Below, piece after piece: positions 18,913 through 27,646 of a stretch of 64,000 bases of DNA (positions are counted from its first letter, which is position 1; every line of letters begins with the position of its first letter). This stretch comes from Saprospiraceae bacterium. Its GTDB lineage: Bacteria > Bacteroidota > Bacteroidia > Chitinophagales > Saprospiraceae. Under the pieces are notes generated by a model. It was not told the DNA's origin. It ran no database searches and worked only from the letters and a program-made list of their open reading frames with translations. The translations under genes and the position numbers were made by a program. The stretch spans positions 1,488,001-1,552,000 of the forward strand of contig JADJTQ010000001.1 in the NCBI GenBank assembly GCA_016711125.1. Reading direction: 5' to 3'.

Positions 18913-20256
18913 ATGATGCTTCAAATTAGTAAACAGTCGGTTGTGTATTTTTTATGGTTAACACTACTGCTTGTCTCATGCAAGCAAGAAATTGTGCCTA
19001 TTGAGTGCAAGCCAGGCACTGATCATGAGGATTATGTCCATAGTCTGGAAAAAGCAAATCTCTTAAACACTGCATTAGCAAAAGACTGGCTTCCAGCTGC
19101 TCAGGCCAGTCTTGAAAGCCCAGTCCAAATACAAACACCTTATCAGGAGACCTTTTATTGGGCTCCAGAAACACCTGAAGCCCAAGGCTATATTTTTTCG
19201 GTAAAGAGGGGACAGAAAATATTGATCGATTTGGATCCCCAAAAATTAGATTCAACCCAAATTTTTATGGATCTGTTTAGGATTGAAAAGCAATCCGCTG
19301 GCGATGAACATGTTCATATCGCATCAGCTCAAAAAAAAGAGCTAATTCTTGGATTTGAACCAAGGGAAGATGGAAGATATCTATTGAGAATACAGCCGGA
19401 GTTATTGAGGGGAGGTCAGTACCATTTTATCGTAAAAGTGGTGCCATCTCTGCAATTTCCCGTGTTAGATAAAACTCGCCAGGCGATTGGAAGTTTTTTT
19501 GGCGACGAGCGCGACGGTGGGCGTCGAAAGCATCATGGCATCGATATTTTTGCTAAAAGACACACTCCAATTTTGGCCCCAACTGATGGCTATATCCGGT
19601 TTGCCGGAGAAAGAGGATTGGGGGGGCAGGTCGTATGGATGCATGACCCCAAGCGCGATCTTAAACTATATTTTGCTCATCTACATACAATCATCGCCAA
19701 AAGTGGTCAATGGGTGGAGCTTGGAGATACCTTGGGTTTGGTTGGCAATACCGGAAACGCCCGGACGACTCCTCCACATCTGCATTTTGGAATTTATCAG
19801 GATGGTCCAATTGATCCCTTTCATTTTGTAGCAGATTTACCGGACAAGCCCAAAAATATCCGTTCTAATCAAAACCTGGTAGGACAGCAGGTTCGAATGA
19901 GGCAAACGGCAGCGATAACTTTGACAGTACCTGATTCAATGAAGCAGGACGAAAAAATGCTTGATCAATATCAAATGATAGAAATCAAAGCCGCAATGTT
20001 ATCCAATTACCGGGTTAAATTACCCAATGGTATCGTTGGGGTTATTCACATGAATGATGTGGAGTCAATGGAGAGGCCAATAATGACAGATAGATTATCC
20101 GAAGATTTGATCCTCCTGGAGAAACCTGCAAAAAATGTTGCCATCGTCGAACATTTAGTTACTCCTGAACATATTACGGTATTGGCAAAAGATGCCGACC
20201 ATTGGTACGTACGCAGTATCACCGGCGCTGCAGGTTGGATCGAAACCCTTCCATGA
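18913..20256 (+). CDS. M23-family metallopeptidase lipoprotein with SH3-like tail
   Basis: A 447-residue LytM-type peptidase. The signal is a lipoprotein type (LLLVSC, lipobox Cys23). The M23 core has zinc ligands His208 and Asp211 (KHHGIDIF) and the HLHFG motif at about 289-293. The metal site looks complete, so it is probably an active peptidoglycan endopeptidase anchored in a membrane. Before the core is a beta-rich domain of about 150 residues, possibly for binding. The C-terminus (about 375-447, ending GAAGWIETLP) resembles an SH3b module. The secreted protein that follows begins 20 bases downstream and is probably in the same operon. Confidence 0.9.
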   Translation: MMLQISKQSVVYFLWLTLLLVSCKQEIVPIECKPGTDHEDYVHSLEKANLLNTALAKDWLPAAQASLESPVQIQTPYQETFYWAPETPEAQGYIFSVKRGQKILIDLDPQKLDSTQIFMDLFRIEKQSAGDEHVHIASAQKKELILGFEPREDGRYLLRIQPELLRGGQYHFIVKVVPSLQFPVLDKTRQAIGSFFGDERDGGRRKHHGIDIFAKRHTPILAPTDGYIRFAGERGLGGQVVWMHDPKRDLKLYFAHLHTIIAKSGQWVELGDTLGLVGNTGNARTTPPHLHFGIYQDGPIDPFHFVADLPDKPKNIRSNQNLVGQQVRMRQTAAITLTVPDSMKQDEKMLDQYQMIEIKAAMLSNYRVKLPNGIVGVIHMNDVESMERPIMTDRLSEDLILLEKPAKNVAIVEHLVTPEHITVLAKDADHWYVRSITGAAGWIETLP

Positions 20257-20276
20257 ATGCGTAATCTAAAAAAGTA

Positions 20277-21242
20277 ATGAAATCAGTCTTCGTCTCTATT
20301 TTACTGACATGTTTTTTAAGGACCATGTTTTCACAATCCGGAGCCAAAGATCAAGTTTTGATTTCAAATCAAATCTCACGGGTAGAGACGACTGCCCAAA
20401 AATGGGTTTTTACAAATTCACAGGAAGTGAATAATGAGCAAGGTCATTTACAAGGTGTACAACTAAAAAGAATCAAGAAATTAGATTATTTTTATTTAAG
20501 TGGTAGTAGTAGCGAATACAGTTATCTGGCCATCGGAAGGCTTAACGATTCGCCCTCAATAATCCAGATTAAAAAGCTTTTTAGTAAACCATTGAAACAC
20601 GCAGGTGGTTTTCAAATTTCGGAAAATTACCTGGCTGTGGGTATTGAAGACAATGAAGCCCGAAATCATTCGCAGGTCTGCGTTTATAAATTGTCAAGGA
20701 AGGGTGAATTATCAAGGAACCCGATCGCATGTATTGACCGGCGGGGCGCTTACGAGCGGGCGACTGCCGGATGTGTTGGGCTTACTTTTTTTGACAATCG
20801 ATGGCTGATCGTGGTTGGAGATTGGAATACAAGAAATTTGGATTTTTATGTAAGTATGGGAAAAAATATTGCGGGGGGATTCAGACTGATGGACAGCATC
20901 AGGATAAGTGATTGCGACCGATCCGTCTGGTCTGATACAACCTGGCTTGCCTATCAAAACATCCAACTGATCACCCAGGAAGGTAAAATTTACTTAATTG
21001 GATTGAACAGCCAGTCAATAATTAAGAAAAACATTGCTGATCTATTTAGAATTGATTCAGAAAATTTGGATCATTTTATAATAAATAAAGTCAATCACCA
21101 GACGCTCGAAAATCAAGGTGGGGATTTTGTATGGGGTGCCGGCGGTGTCATCGACCGGGACCAACTATTGGGGATACTGAGTTGTGAGCGAAACCTTTCC
21201 GAGATTAACCGCCTTTATTTCTATCCCATTTTGCCGGAATGA
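20277..21242 (+). CDS. Secreted protein of unknown function, 321 aa
   Basis: No family recognised. An N-terminal signal peptide (MKSVFVSILLTCFLRTMFSQ) is followed by a beta-rich body with repeated strand-turn units (YSYLAIGRLNDS, QISENYLAVGIEDNEA, DNRWLIVVGDWNTRNLDFYV, EGKIYLIGLNSQS), suggesting a beta-propeller. Four Cys residues occur, including CVYKLS and IACIDRRGAYERATAGCVG. It ends without a T9SS sorting domain. It sits 20 bases after the M23 gene and probably shares its transcript. Function cannot be inferred further. Confidence 0.65.
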   Translation: MKSVFVSILLTCFLRTMFSQSGAKDQVLISNQISRVETTAQKWVFTNSQEVNNEQGHLQGVQLKRIKKLDYFYLSGSSSEYSYLAIGRLNDSPSIIQIKKLFSKPLKHAGGFQISENYLAVGIEDNEARNHSQVCVYKLSRKGELSRNPIACIDRRGAYERATAGCVGLTFFDNRWLIVVGDWNTRNLDFYVSMGKNIAGGFRLMDSIRISDCDRSVWSDTTWLAYQNIQLITQEGKIYLIGLNSQSIIKKNIADLFRIDSENLDHFIINKVNHQTLENQGGDFVWGAGGVIDRDQLLGILSCERNLSEINRLYFYPILPE

Positions 21243-21245
21243 ATA

Positions 21246-22047
21246 GGGTGCAGTTAAAGTCAAATGATCTGCAAAAAATCGGACGTATCGCTCCGGACCT
21301 GAAGGAGGTGACTACAGGTTCTCATGCCATCGCGAATCACTGATCGTATTGGATTGTATTTGTGGCTATGGGCCAAATGGAGTATCTGCTCATGGATGGC
21401 CAGAGCTCTACTGATCATCACCTCATTCCTGAGAGGGGTCCAATTTACAGTCAAAGTTTCTAAAAAAATAGGCCTTTTGGAACATTTTGGCACCAGGTTT
21501 GTACGATGTTTTGGTAGACAAACTTGATGTACTTTACCTCAGGTTTGCAAACAATTGATTGATAGTAAAGTATCCGGCAATAAAAATATTAATGTATCTT
21601 TAGTAGATCAGGTATTTTCACCTAAATCTGATTTGCGATATACCGAGCAAGAAGCATGAATCAAATTTTTACGAAGATCTTGGAATTTACCGTCGGGAAA
21701 ACTATTTCGTGCCTGACTACAGTTACTGAGATAGAGTCGACCGGAGGGGCTTCAGATGTTAGTAATTCTGAATTGGGTTTTGTTCAGGCTCAGATGTCAT
21801 TGATCGACCCTCTTCAGCTAAAGGTTGTCGTTCTTTCTTTATTGCTTTTGCGATTATACTCGTGTGTCGAAAGCTAGTAACTCTCGATCAGGCTGTAGCA
21901 AGAGCTTGATCCCAACCAATTCCACAAAGTTCTTATTTGAGAAATTGCAGACTATTCGCGGAACTCCGGGTACAATCTGCGGAAGAGATTGAAAAGCTGG
22001 AACTTACCAAAACGGGTAGCAAGGCCTATGCTCTAGTGGTCGCATAA
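21246..22047 (+). pseudogene. Eroded coding region, product not recognised
   Basis: No intact gene covers 21243-22433. On the plus strand, protein-like stretches continue from frame to frame: LKSNDLQKIGRIAPDLKEV near 21255, ILAPGLYDVLVDKLDVLYL at 21490-21540, then DSKVSGNKNINVSLVDQVF, then NFYEDLGIYRRENYFVPDYS near 21670, and finally SAEEIEKLELTKTGSKAYA ending at a TAA at 22045-22047. The stretches have natural composition but are broken by several stops and shifts, more than in any nearby gene except the third surface protein. It is probably a decayed gene. An error-rich intact gene is the alternative. No function proposed. Confidence 0.35.
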
Positions 22048-22163
22048 TTTTTGTCGATGTCTTTTTATTGATCACGTTGAGGAATTGAGCTTCTCCCTGG
22101 CATCCATATAAATCTGTGGATAGAGAGTGGAATGCTGAAAGTTTAAAAAACTAGCACGGGCTT

Positions 22164-22201
22164 ATCCGCGAATTGCCGCTGATTTACGCGGATGTTTTTT
22201 T
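22164..22201 (+). terminator. Possible Rho-independent terminator
   Basis: A 7-bp inverted repeat (ATCCGCG at 22164-22170, CGCGGAT at 22187-22193) is followed by a seven-T run. The loop is 16 bases, so it is moderate in strength. It lies after the eroded region, on the plus strand. Confidence 0.45.
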
Positions 22202-22433
22202 ATTCAATATTTTGAGAAATTGGGATTCGCGTTGACAGCCAATAATCATGTCATCTAGAAAATTTTGAATTCTGAACGAATTATTTTGGAGACTTAGGCA
22301 ATCCTCCGAAATTTTCAATTGGTCGATTATAATCAGGAGTACTTATTTTTAGGTCCATTGCAATCAATTGCAATCCATATAGTGTCATTTGCAAATTGTC
22401 AGATTATCAACTTATTGATATATAATGCGGAGA

Positions 22434-23846
22434 TTAATCAGGTGGACAAGATTGAATTTCAATCGTAAGATCTGATCCCAGATTGATTTGGAAGAGTGGA
22501 AGTAATTCTACAAATTGGGAGGCAGTCCAGTTGAGATTAAAAAGATTATTGACTAGAGCATCTGACTGAATATAATCTTGAGAATGTATCGACATACCGG
22601 AAAAAACATCTCCTGTACTTAGATGCACGTTGTTGGTGCAACATGCCAAACAAGTTGGTGCGGAGATCTGATATGCCACAACCACAGGCGGATTGGCGTA
22701 GGGGCCCTGATCTGTGTCTGCCCGCTGTATAGAAAGGTATAAAAGACCGGATGCCGGATCGAAGTCTCCGCCACCTACCTCATGGGCGTAACTTTCAAAT
22801 GGCGTGGCAAGAACACCGTAGTCATACGGACGGACATCAAATGGCTGCATGCTTCCATTTTTCACAGCAAGCAGATCATTCACATCCCATAACCAATAAT
22901 ATTGAGTATAATCGTCAGCCATCGGTGCACAATATCCACCACATTCGTTGCCATCATCTTGAGTACATTTATAACATACTCCACTGGAATGACCGCCCGA
23001 ATAACCCACCGTGAGATAAGTACGGGTGTTGGGTACGATCATACCAAAAGTAGCACGTGATAAGTGGGTCCATATGTCGTTGGTACCCAGGTCATTACTC
23101 AGGTCTGCCTGGAGTGGATTCGCCAGATTGAAATCCAACAGCGGTATTGTCCCAATGATATTTTCTTGACATTGGAAATCAATTTGCCCAGGACTAAAGC
23201 TAAACGCCGACGGACCGACGCTGCAACGGGATATGATAGGAATGCCACTTGACTGGCCTGTAATATGAGTGCCACCTAAAGGACCTTGCCAGATCGAGGG
23301 TATCTCAGAGATCCAGCCAGAAGTGTGGCCAGCTCCCCCTTCCAGGTCAAAATAGCCTCTTACTGAAGAGGCAGACAGGGTTGCAGCATTGTCAACGATC
23401 AAGGTCGTATTAGTTACATTTGCATCGGCATCGTAATACTCATAAGCATTTATAAAGAGCTTTCCTTCAATCCATTTGAGCCCGCCGATCTGATTGATAT
23501 TCTGATTGTTGGCACAATTGCCCGAGTTTAATAAACTAACAAAAGGTTGAAGATTGACACCCATGTTCAATTGGTCAAGCGGTCCAGTTGACAGAGCTGG
23601 AATACTAAATTCGGCGATAGCTTGCTGGTGATCGTGACCCACAATAAATAAGCTGTGATTGATTGGATTATAGGCAATGGGACCTTCAGAGAAATTTAAA
23701 TCTGAAACCCCGAAGGTGCTCGCGGGTAAACGAAATGCACCTTGATATAACATATCGCTGATTTGAAAAAGTGGTAAATTCGGTTGGGCGTCGGTTCTTG
23801 CTATAGCAATTAAAAACAGTGGTAATACCCAATAATGTTTGACCAT
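22434..23846 (-). CDS. Secreted propeller-like protein of unknown function
   Basis: A secreted protein of about 470 residues. The chosen start at 23846 puts the signal peptide (MVKHYWVLPLFLIAIARTDA) at the N-terminus; the frame is open 31 codons further upstream. The body holds repeated blade-like units (PIAYNPINHSLFIVGHDHQQ, GLKWIEGKLFINAYEYYD, THLSRATFGMIVPNTRTYLT, GGGDFDPASGLLYLSIQRA). A Cys-rich loop (GVCYKCTQDDGNECGGYC) suggests disulfides and an extracellular location. It ends in QIQSCPPD-like sequence without a recognisable T9SS domain. The regular hydrophobic strands suggest a beta-propeller. No enzymatic motif is evident. Confidence 0.7.
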   Translation of the reverse strand: MVKHYWVLPLFLIAIARTDAQPNLPLFQISDMLYQGAFRLPASTFGVSDLNFSEGPIAYNPINHSLFIVGHDHQQAIAEFSIPALSTGPLDQLNMGVNLQPFVSLLNSGNCANNQNINQIGGLKWIEGKLFINAYEYYDADANVTNTTLIVDNAATLSASSVRGYFDLEGGAGHTSGWISEIPSIWQGPLGGTHITGQSSGIPIISRCSVGPSAFSFSPGQIDFQCQENIIGTIPLLDFNLANPLQADLSNDLGTNDIWTHLSRATFGMIVPNTRTYLTVGYSGGHSSGVCYKCTQDDGNECGGYCAPMADDYTQYYWLWDVNDLLAVKNGSMQPFDVRPYDYGVLATPFESYAHEVGGGDFDPASGLLYLSIQRADTDQGPYANPPVVVAYQISAPTCLACCTNNVHLSTGDVFSGMSIHSQDYIQSDALVNNLFNLNWTASQFVELLPLFQINLGSDLTIEIQSCPPD

Positions 23847-24013
23847 GACAAAGCGTGGATTAATAATTAGTGACAAAGCCTTGAGTGGAAAAAAGAGGAT
23901 CGGAATTCCTAACGTGGCTTTAGAAGGTACCTTACCCAAAGCCTGTTTCTTCTAATAGATAAACGATAGTCCTCGGTCCTAATTGTTATTGTCGTCGAAG
24001 TTTTTGTCGTGCT

Positions 24014-24930
24014 TTACTCTAATACCCAATTTAACTTACCGATCCTGATCCCATCTAAAGTAGGCAGCAGGCAAGCCATATACCATTGTTCTTTATATTC
24101 GAAGATTTCAGGAGCAGCCACAGGAAGAGATCCTATAAAATATTGATCGTCATCAATGCCAAAATTGAGGGGATCAGACGATCGATAAATATTAGTCTTA
24201 TTATTTTGTCCATACATTTCTGTGCGAAATAAGAAGTAGTCATTTCCCATCCTGACTACAAATGGACATTCTGCCTGCCATAGTTTTCCGGTGCCGACAT
24301 GACCACCGTAGGACACTATTTTTGACTCGCTCCAATCTCTCAGATCCTTTGAAGTCCTGGCGTAAATGGCTCCATCATTGTTGGGATGCGCTACGTAATA
24401 ACAAATCCAAAAATCATTGGTCTTGATCACCATCGCATCTCGGGTATTGGTCTCCTCCAGATCACCAAATAGCGCTGGGCTGCCATTTTTCAAAACTCTT
24501 TTGAACGACTTACCATCATCACTTTGTGCGAGGCAGATGCGATTCCAATCGCCATAAAATAATTGGTAATCGTGATCTATTTTAATTACATACGGTGCCT
24601 GCATACCACCTGGTTCTTCACCCAATGTGGAGTCACCTCTCATTTGAATACCGGAAGGTTTCCAATGGTGGTCTAACATGTTCTGACCTTCCCAGCCATG
24701 AAGGAGACGGGTTTTGCCAGATTCTTTGGTCTTGCGAATACAAGACCATACTTGCCAGATTCGTCAGCTGCCTGCCAGATGCCAAAATCCACGGGTTGCT
24801 GTTGATCGGAAGTCAAATCAGCCAAATCAGGATTGCCCGCTATCTGCCACCAGTCTTCTACCAATACCGGTTTTAAATGGCCCGATTGCGATTGAAGGAA
24901 AATGCTAACTAAAAGATAAATCCAATACAT
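24014..24930 (-). CDS. Secreted GH43-like five-bladed propeller protein (one frameshift)
   Basis: About 305 residues after joining two frames. An N-terminal signal (YWIYLLVSIFLQSQS) is followed by a five-bladed beta-propeller of the GH43/GH32 superfamily type: MQAPYVIKIDHDYQLFYGDW, NTRDAMVIKTNDFWICYYV, IYARTSKDLRDWSESKIVSY, AECPFVVRMGNDYFLFRTEM and AAPEIFEYKEQWYMACLL. The A-P-Y, R-D-A and A-E-C/P-E positions resemble the acid triad sites of GH43, though I cannot confirm catalysis. The frame breaks at about 24755, where QAADESGK continues as VWSCIRKTKESGKTRLLHG one frame over, consistent with one missing A. Possibly a glycosidase or a glycan-binding relative. Confidence 0.7.
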
Positions 24931-25026
24931 AGCCCTAATTTAGAAGTTTCAGATCGAGTATGGTAATTATTTATCTTGACCTCAAAGTTGATTATTCACT
25001 TTTGCTTCAAATAATACATTTACAAA

Positions 25027-25569
25027 ATGACTGGAGACAAGTCCGTTATTCCTGACGAAGTGTTGTTGACCAAAATCTATGAGATTAGAGGTCATAAGGT
25101 AATGCTCGATTACGATCTTGCAGAGCTCTACGGAGTGAAAACAAAGGTCTTGAAGCAAGCGGTTCGTAGAAAAATAGGGAGATTCCCCGATGATTTTATG
25201 TTTGAACTGAGTAAGAAGGAATTTGAGATTTTGAGGTCACAGATTGTGACCTCAAAATCAGGAGGTACAAGATACATGCCTTTAGCATTTACTGAACATG
25301 GCGTTCTAATGTTGTCAAGCATATTAAATAGTGATAGAGCTGTCGAAATAAATATCCAAATCATGCGGATCTTTACTAAGATGCGCCAATTGTTGCTCAC
25401 TCATAAAGACTTGCTTTTAAAACTTGAGCAAATTGAACGAACAGTATCCAGTCATGATGATCAGATTGTTGTGTTGTTCGAATACTTAAAGAAGTTAATG
25501 GAAGAGAAGGAAATAAGACAAGAGCAAGAATCCCGAAAACGTATCGGCTTCAAGAAAGACGATAAATAA
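25027..25569 (+). CDS. ORF6N domain-containing protein
   Basis: A 180-residue ORF6N protein. Residues about 10-95 show the ORF6N signature: IYEIRGHKVMLDYDLAELYG, then KQAVRRKIGRFPDDFMFEL, then MPLAFTEHGVLMLSSILNS. A helical, Lys/Glu-rich tail follows. ORF6N is a DNA-binding module of phage antirepressors that is widespread as stand-alone genes in Bacteroidota, often near mobile or accessory DNA. Here it borders the Rhs toxin pocket. Its target is unknown. Confidence 0.9.
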   Translation: MTGDKSVIPDEVLLTKIYEIRGHKVMLDYDLAELYGVKTKVLKQAVRRKIGRFPDDFMFELSKKEFEILRSQIVTSKSGGTRYMPLAFTEHGVLMLSSILNSDRAVEINIQIMRIFTKMRQLLLTHKDLLLKLEQIERTVSSHDDQIVVLFEYLKKLMEEKEIRQEQESRKRIGFKKDDK

Positions 25570-25882
25570 TCCAATCCCACAAAGCCCACCTACATCTATC
25601 TACGTTAAACTACTGGTAGATAGAGCAGGTAAAGCTGTGTGGCTCGATGCTCACTCACAGCTCAGCTGGCTACTATGCAAGGCATCCTTCGGCTTCATCC
25701 CGAGTGCGCGGGGTACGGCATTGCTTAAGTATTAAAACTTCTTACTTTTCTTTTTTCAATTGAATCACCTCAATTGAAAAGAAAAATGCGTTAGTTTTAG
25801 GGTCCCAAGCTACGCGTAACACTTGGGTTGGGGCTCCCAGGAAAAGCCTTGGGCATGACATTTTGAGGTAGTTAAGTGACTA
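25570..25882. other. Intergenic stretch upstream of the Rhs tip
   Basis: No gene seen in 313 bases. It contains several inverted repeats, for example CAATTGAA...TTCAATTG near 25757-25782 and CCCAAG...CTTGGG near 25804-25827. No Rhs core repeats precede the toxin tip, so the core is missing rather than just frameshifted. Confidence 0.5.
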
Positions 25883-26593
25883 GACTATGGCGCCCGATTC
25901 TATGATCCGAGTGTGGGAGGTTTACGGGCTGGACAAACTTGCAGGCCATCCTAACCAAGTGGACAAAAGTCCTTTCGCCTATGCATGGGATAATCCGATA
26001 AAACTTACTGATCCTGACGGGAACTGTCTTGGTGGTTGTCGAGAATTGTTTTTAGCCCTTGATAAGGCATTGCAAGTGACAAAATCGGAAGGACACTGGA
26101 AACTGTTGTCGGTTTTGTCCCGGGGGCTGGGCAAATATTGGATATAGCTGAAGCTGCCACCGGTCGGGAAATGTTCACAGATGAACCACTTCCTGGTGGA
26201 CAAAGATTAATGGCTCTAATTCCGGGCAAGATTGAGAAATTTGGAGGTGCTGCTAATGCTATTGTAAAAAATGCAGATGATGTAAGTGAAATTAAGAAAG
26301 TAAAAAATCCATATGGGAGTAAGGGCAAATCTGATCACCAAGCCAAGGTCGATGAACTAGCCGAAATGGCAAGAGCTGAGAATCCAGGAATGGATGTGGT
26401 GACAGAAAGGAAAATTCAAGTGGATGGTTCAAGGCGTAGACCTGATGTTCAGGTTGTCGATCCATCTACCGGCACAACAACAAGAATCTACGAAGCTGAT
26501 AGACAGCCCAATAGCACACGTAACAAAATGCGAGAGGCTGAATATGATAGACTAGGGATTCCGTATAGAACTCATAAAGTAGGAGGAAATTAG
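25883..26593 (+). pseudogene. Orphan Rhs C-terminal tip: core end, pre-toxin TG region and nuclease-like toxin
   Basis: After joining frames, about 236 residues. It begins at the typical end of an Rhs core (DYGARFYDPSVG, then LDKLAGHPNQVDKSPFAYAW and NPIKLTDPDGN). A pre-toxin region follows (FVPGAGQILDIAEAATG, LPGGQRLMALIPGKIEKFG), resembling the PT-TG domain. The C-terminal 95 residues carry DHQAKVDELAEMARAENPGM, then RRRPDVQVVDP and IYEADRQP, an arrangement compatible with a PD-(D/E)xK nuclease fold. Stops lie directly upstream and no Rhs core or signal is present, so it is an unexpressed or silent cassette unless recombined. Two small indels disturb 25900-25930, and one near 26100 (missing A) separates the core end from the pre-toxin. 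A probable immunity gene follows after 6 bases. Confidence 0.7.
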
Positions 26594-26599
26594 AGCAGC

Positions 26600-27118
26600 A
26601 TGCCCGAATCAAATTATTATATAGAGAATCATCTAAGACGGGAATTATTTTCCTACTTACAGAGTACAGGATGTATTGTCATTCCTGATCTACTCTATTC
26701 TGGAAGAAAATATTTTAAGATAAAGGATGAGAACAGTTTTATTGAATGTATTGATGACAAGACAGTGCGATTTTTTATTATCAATCCACTATTCACATTT
26801 CAGGAACTAATTCTGGAAGAGAATAGATTCATTGAAGATCCTAAATTTTCGATTGTTCAGAGGAAGGGTGGACCTTATATAAATTTGGCATGTTATCGTG
26901 GATTTTCTGAAGATAGTGTTCTTAAAATAAAAAGGACAAATATTCATTATTATTCCAAATATATAAATAGCGAGAATTATTATGAAGAATACAAAGCTCC
27001 CGAGTCATTGAAGGAGTATTATAAGAATTTGAATAAATTTATCCGCTCTAAATGCAATGCTGTCAAGATCGGAACTAAGTCCTATTATCTGGATAAAGAC
27101 TTAAAAAGTATAATTTGA
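26600..27118 (+). CDS. Probable immunity protein for the adjacent Rhs toxin tip
   Basis: A 172-residue soluble protein, AT-rich, starting six bases after the toxin stop. It has no signal peptide or membrane segment. The first part is helix-rich (YIENHLRRELFSYLQSTGC), followed by strands (KTVRFFIINPLFTFQELIL) and a basic C-terminus (KSYYLDKDLKSII). I do not recognise a family. The position directly downstream of a polymorphic toxin domain, the same strand, the small size and the lower GC are the standard signature of a cognate immunity gene. The functional call rests on that context alone. Confidence 0.6.
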   Translation: MPESNYYIENHLRRELFSYLQSTGCIVIPDLLYSGRKYFKIKDENSFIECIDDKTVRFFIINPLFTFQELILEENRFIEDPKFSIVQRKGGPYINLACYRGFSEDSVLKIKRTNIHYYSKYINSENYYEEYKAPESLKEYYKNLNKFIRSKCNAVKIGTKSYYLDKDLKSII

Positions 27119-27646
27119 ATTTGCATCTGATAGACTAGGAAGACTTTTTTACTGGATAGATCAAATGCTGTATGACTATCGAGAACTGAGTGCTTTCGCC
27201 TGTCAATCTCTTTTATTTGGAATTAGTTCAGTAGAGGCAGATTATCACTGATGATGAATACTGGAACCAACCCTTTTACTTAACTCAATCAAAAGTTATG
27301 GGTAAAACATAAATAGGTAATTTACAGTGTTTTGTCGGTATTATTATGTTAAGTAAATATCTACAATAGTTGGGCTATCCGCCCTACTCCGCGAAATCAC
27401 TTGGATTGAGAACCGCAAAAGACGACTGATCTCTCAATCTCTGTCAATCATGATCTATTTGATACTTTCCTGCAAGCTTCTTTATTAGCAAAAAAATCCA
27501 TATAATAATCGATTCCACCAGTGATCATAATAGTTGATAAATTAAGTTTTGAAGATGCAATTTCACTGATAGTGACAGATCTCATTTCTTTCACAGTTGG
27601 GGAGTCCAGGCAACTACTCCGACTCGAATTTATGAAACGTGGAAAC
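27119..27646. other. Intergenic stretch after the toxin pocket
   Basis: About 530 bases, mostly without coding character. It includes AT-rich sequence near 27290-27370. The only open frame with protein-like sequence is the small minus-strand one at 27448-27585, listed separately. Confidence 0.4.
27448..27585 (-). pseudogene. 45-aa remnant, faint resemblance to the ScdA N-terminal domain
   Basis: A short frame encoding MRSVTISEIASSKLNLSTIM, then GGIDYYMDFFANKEACRK. The spacing of TISEIA...GIDY...EACRK recalls the ScdA/RIC N-terminal domain, where GIDYCCGG precedes EEACR. The Cys pair that defines that family is replaced here. It could be a decayed fragment or coincidence. Confidence 0.2.

Noticed and set aside
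25027..27118. ORF6N plus Rhs pocket considered as a prophage remnant
   Set aside because: No phage structural, lysis or integrase genes, and no attachment repeats could be recognised.
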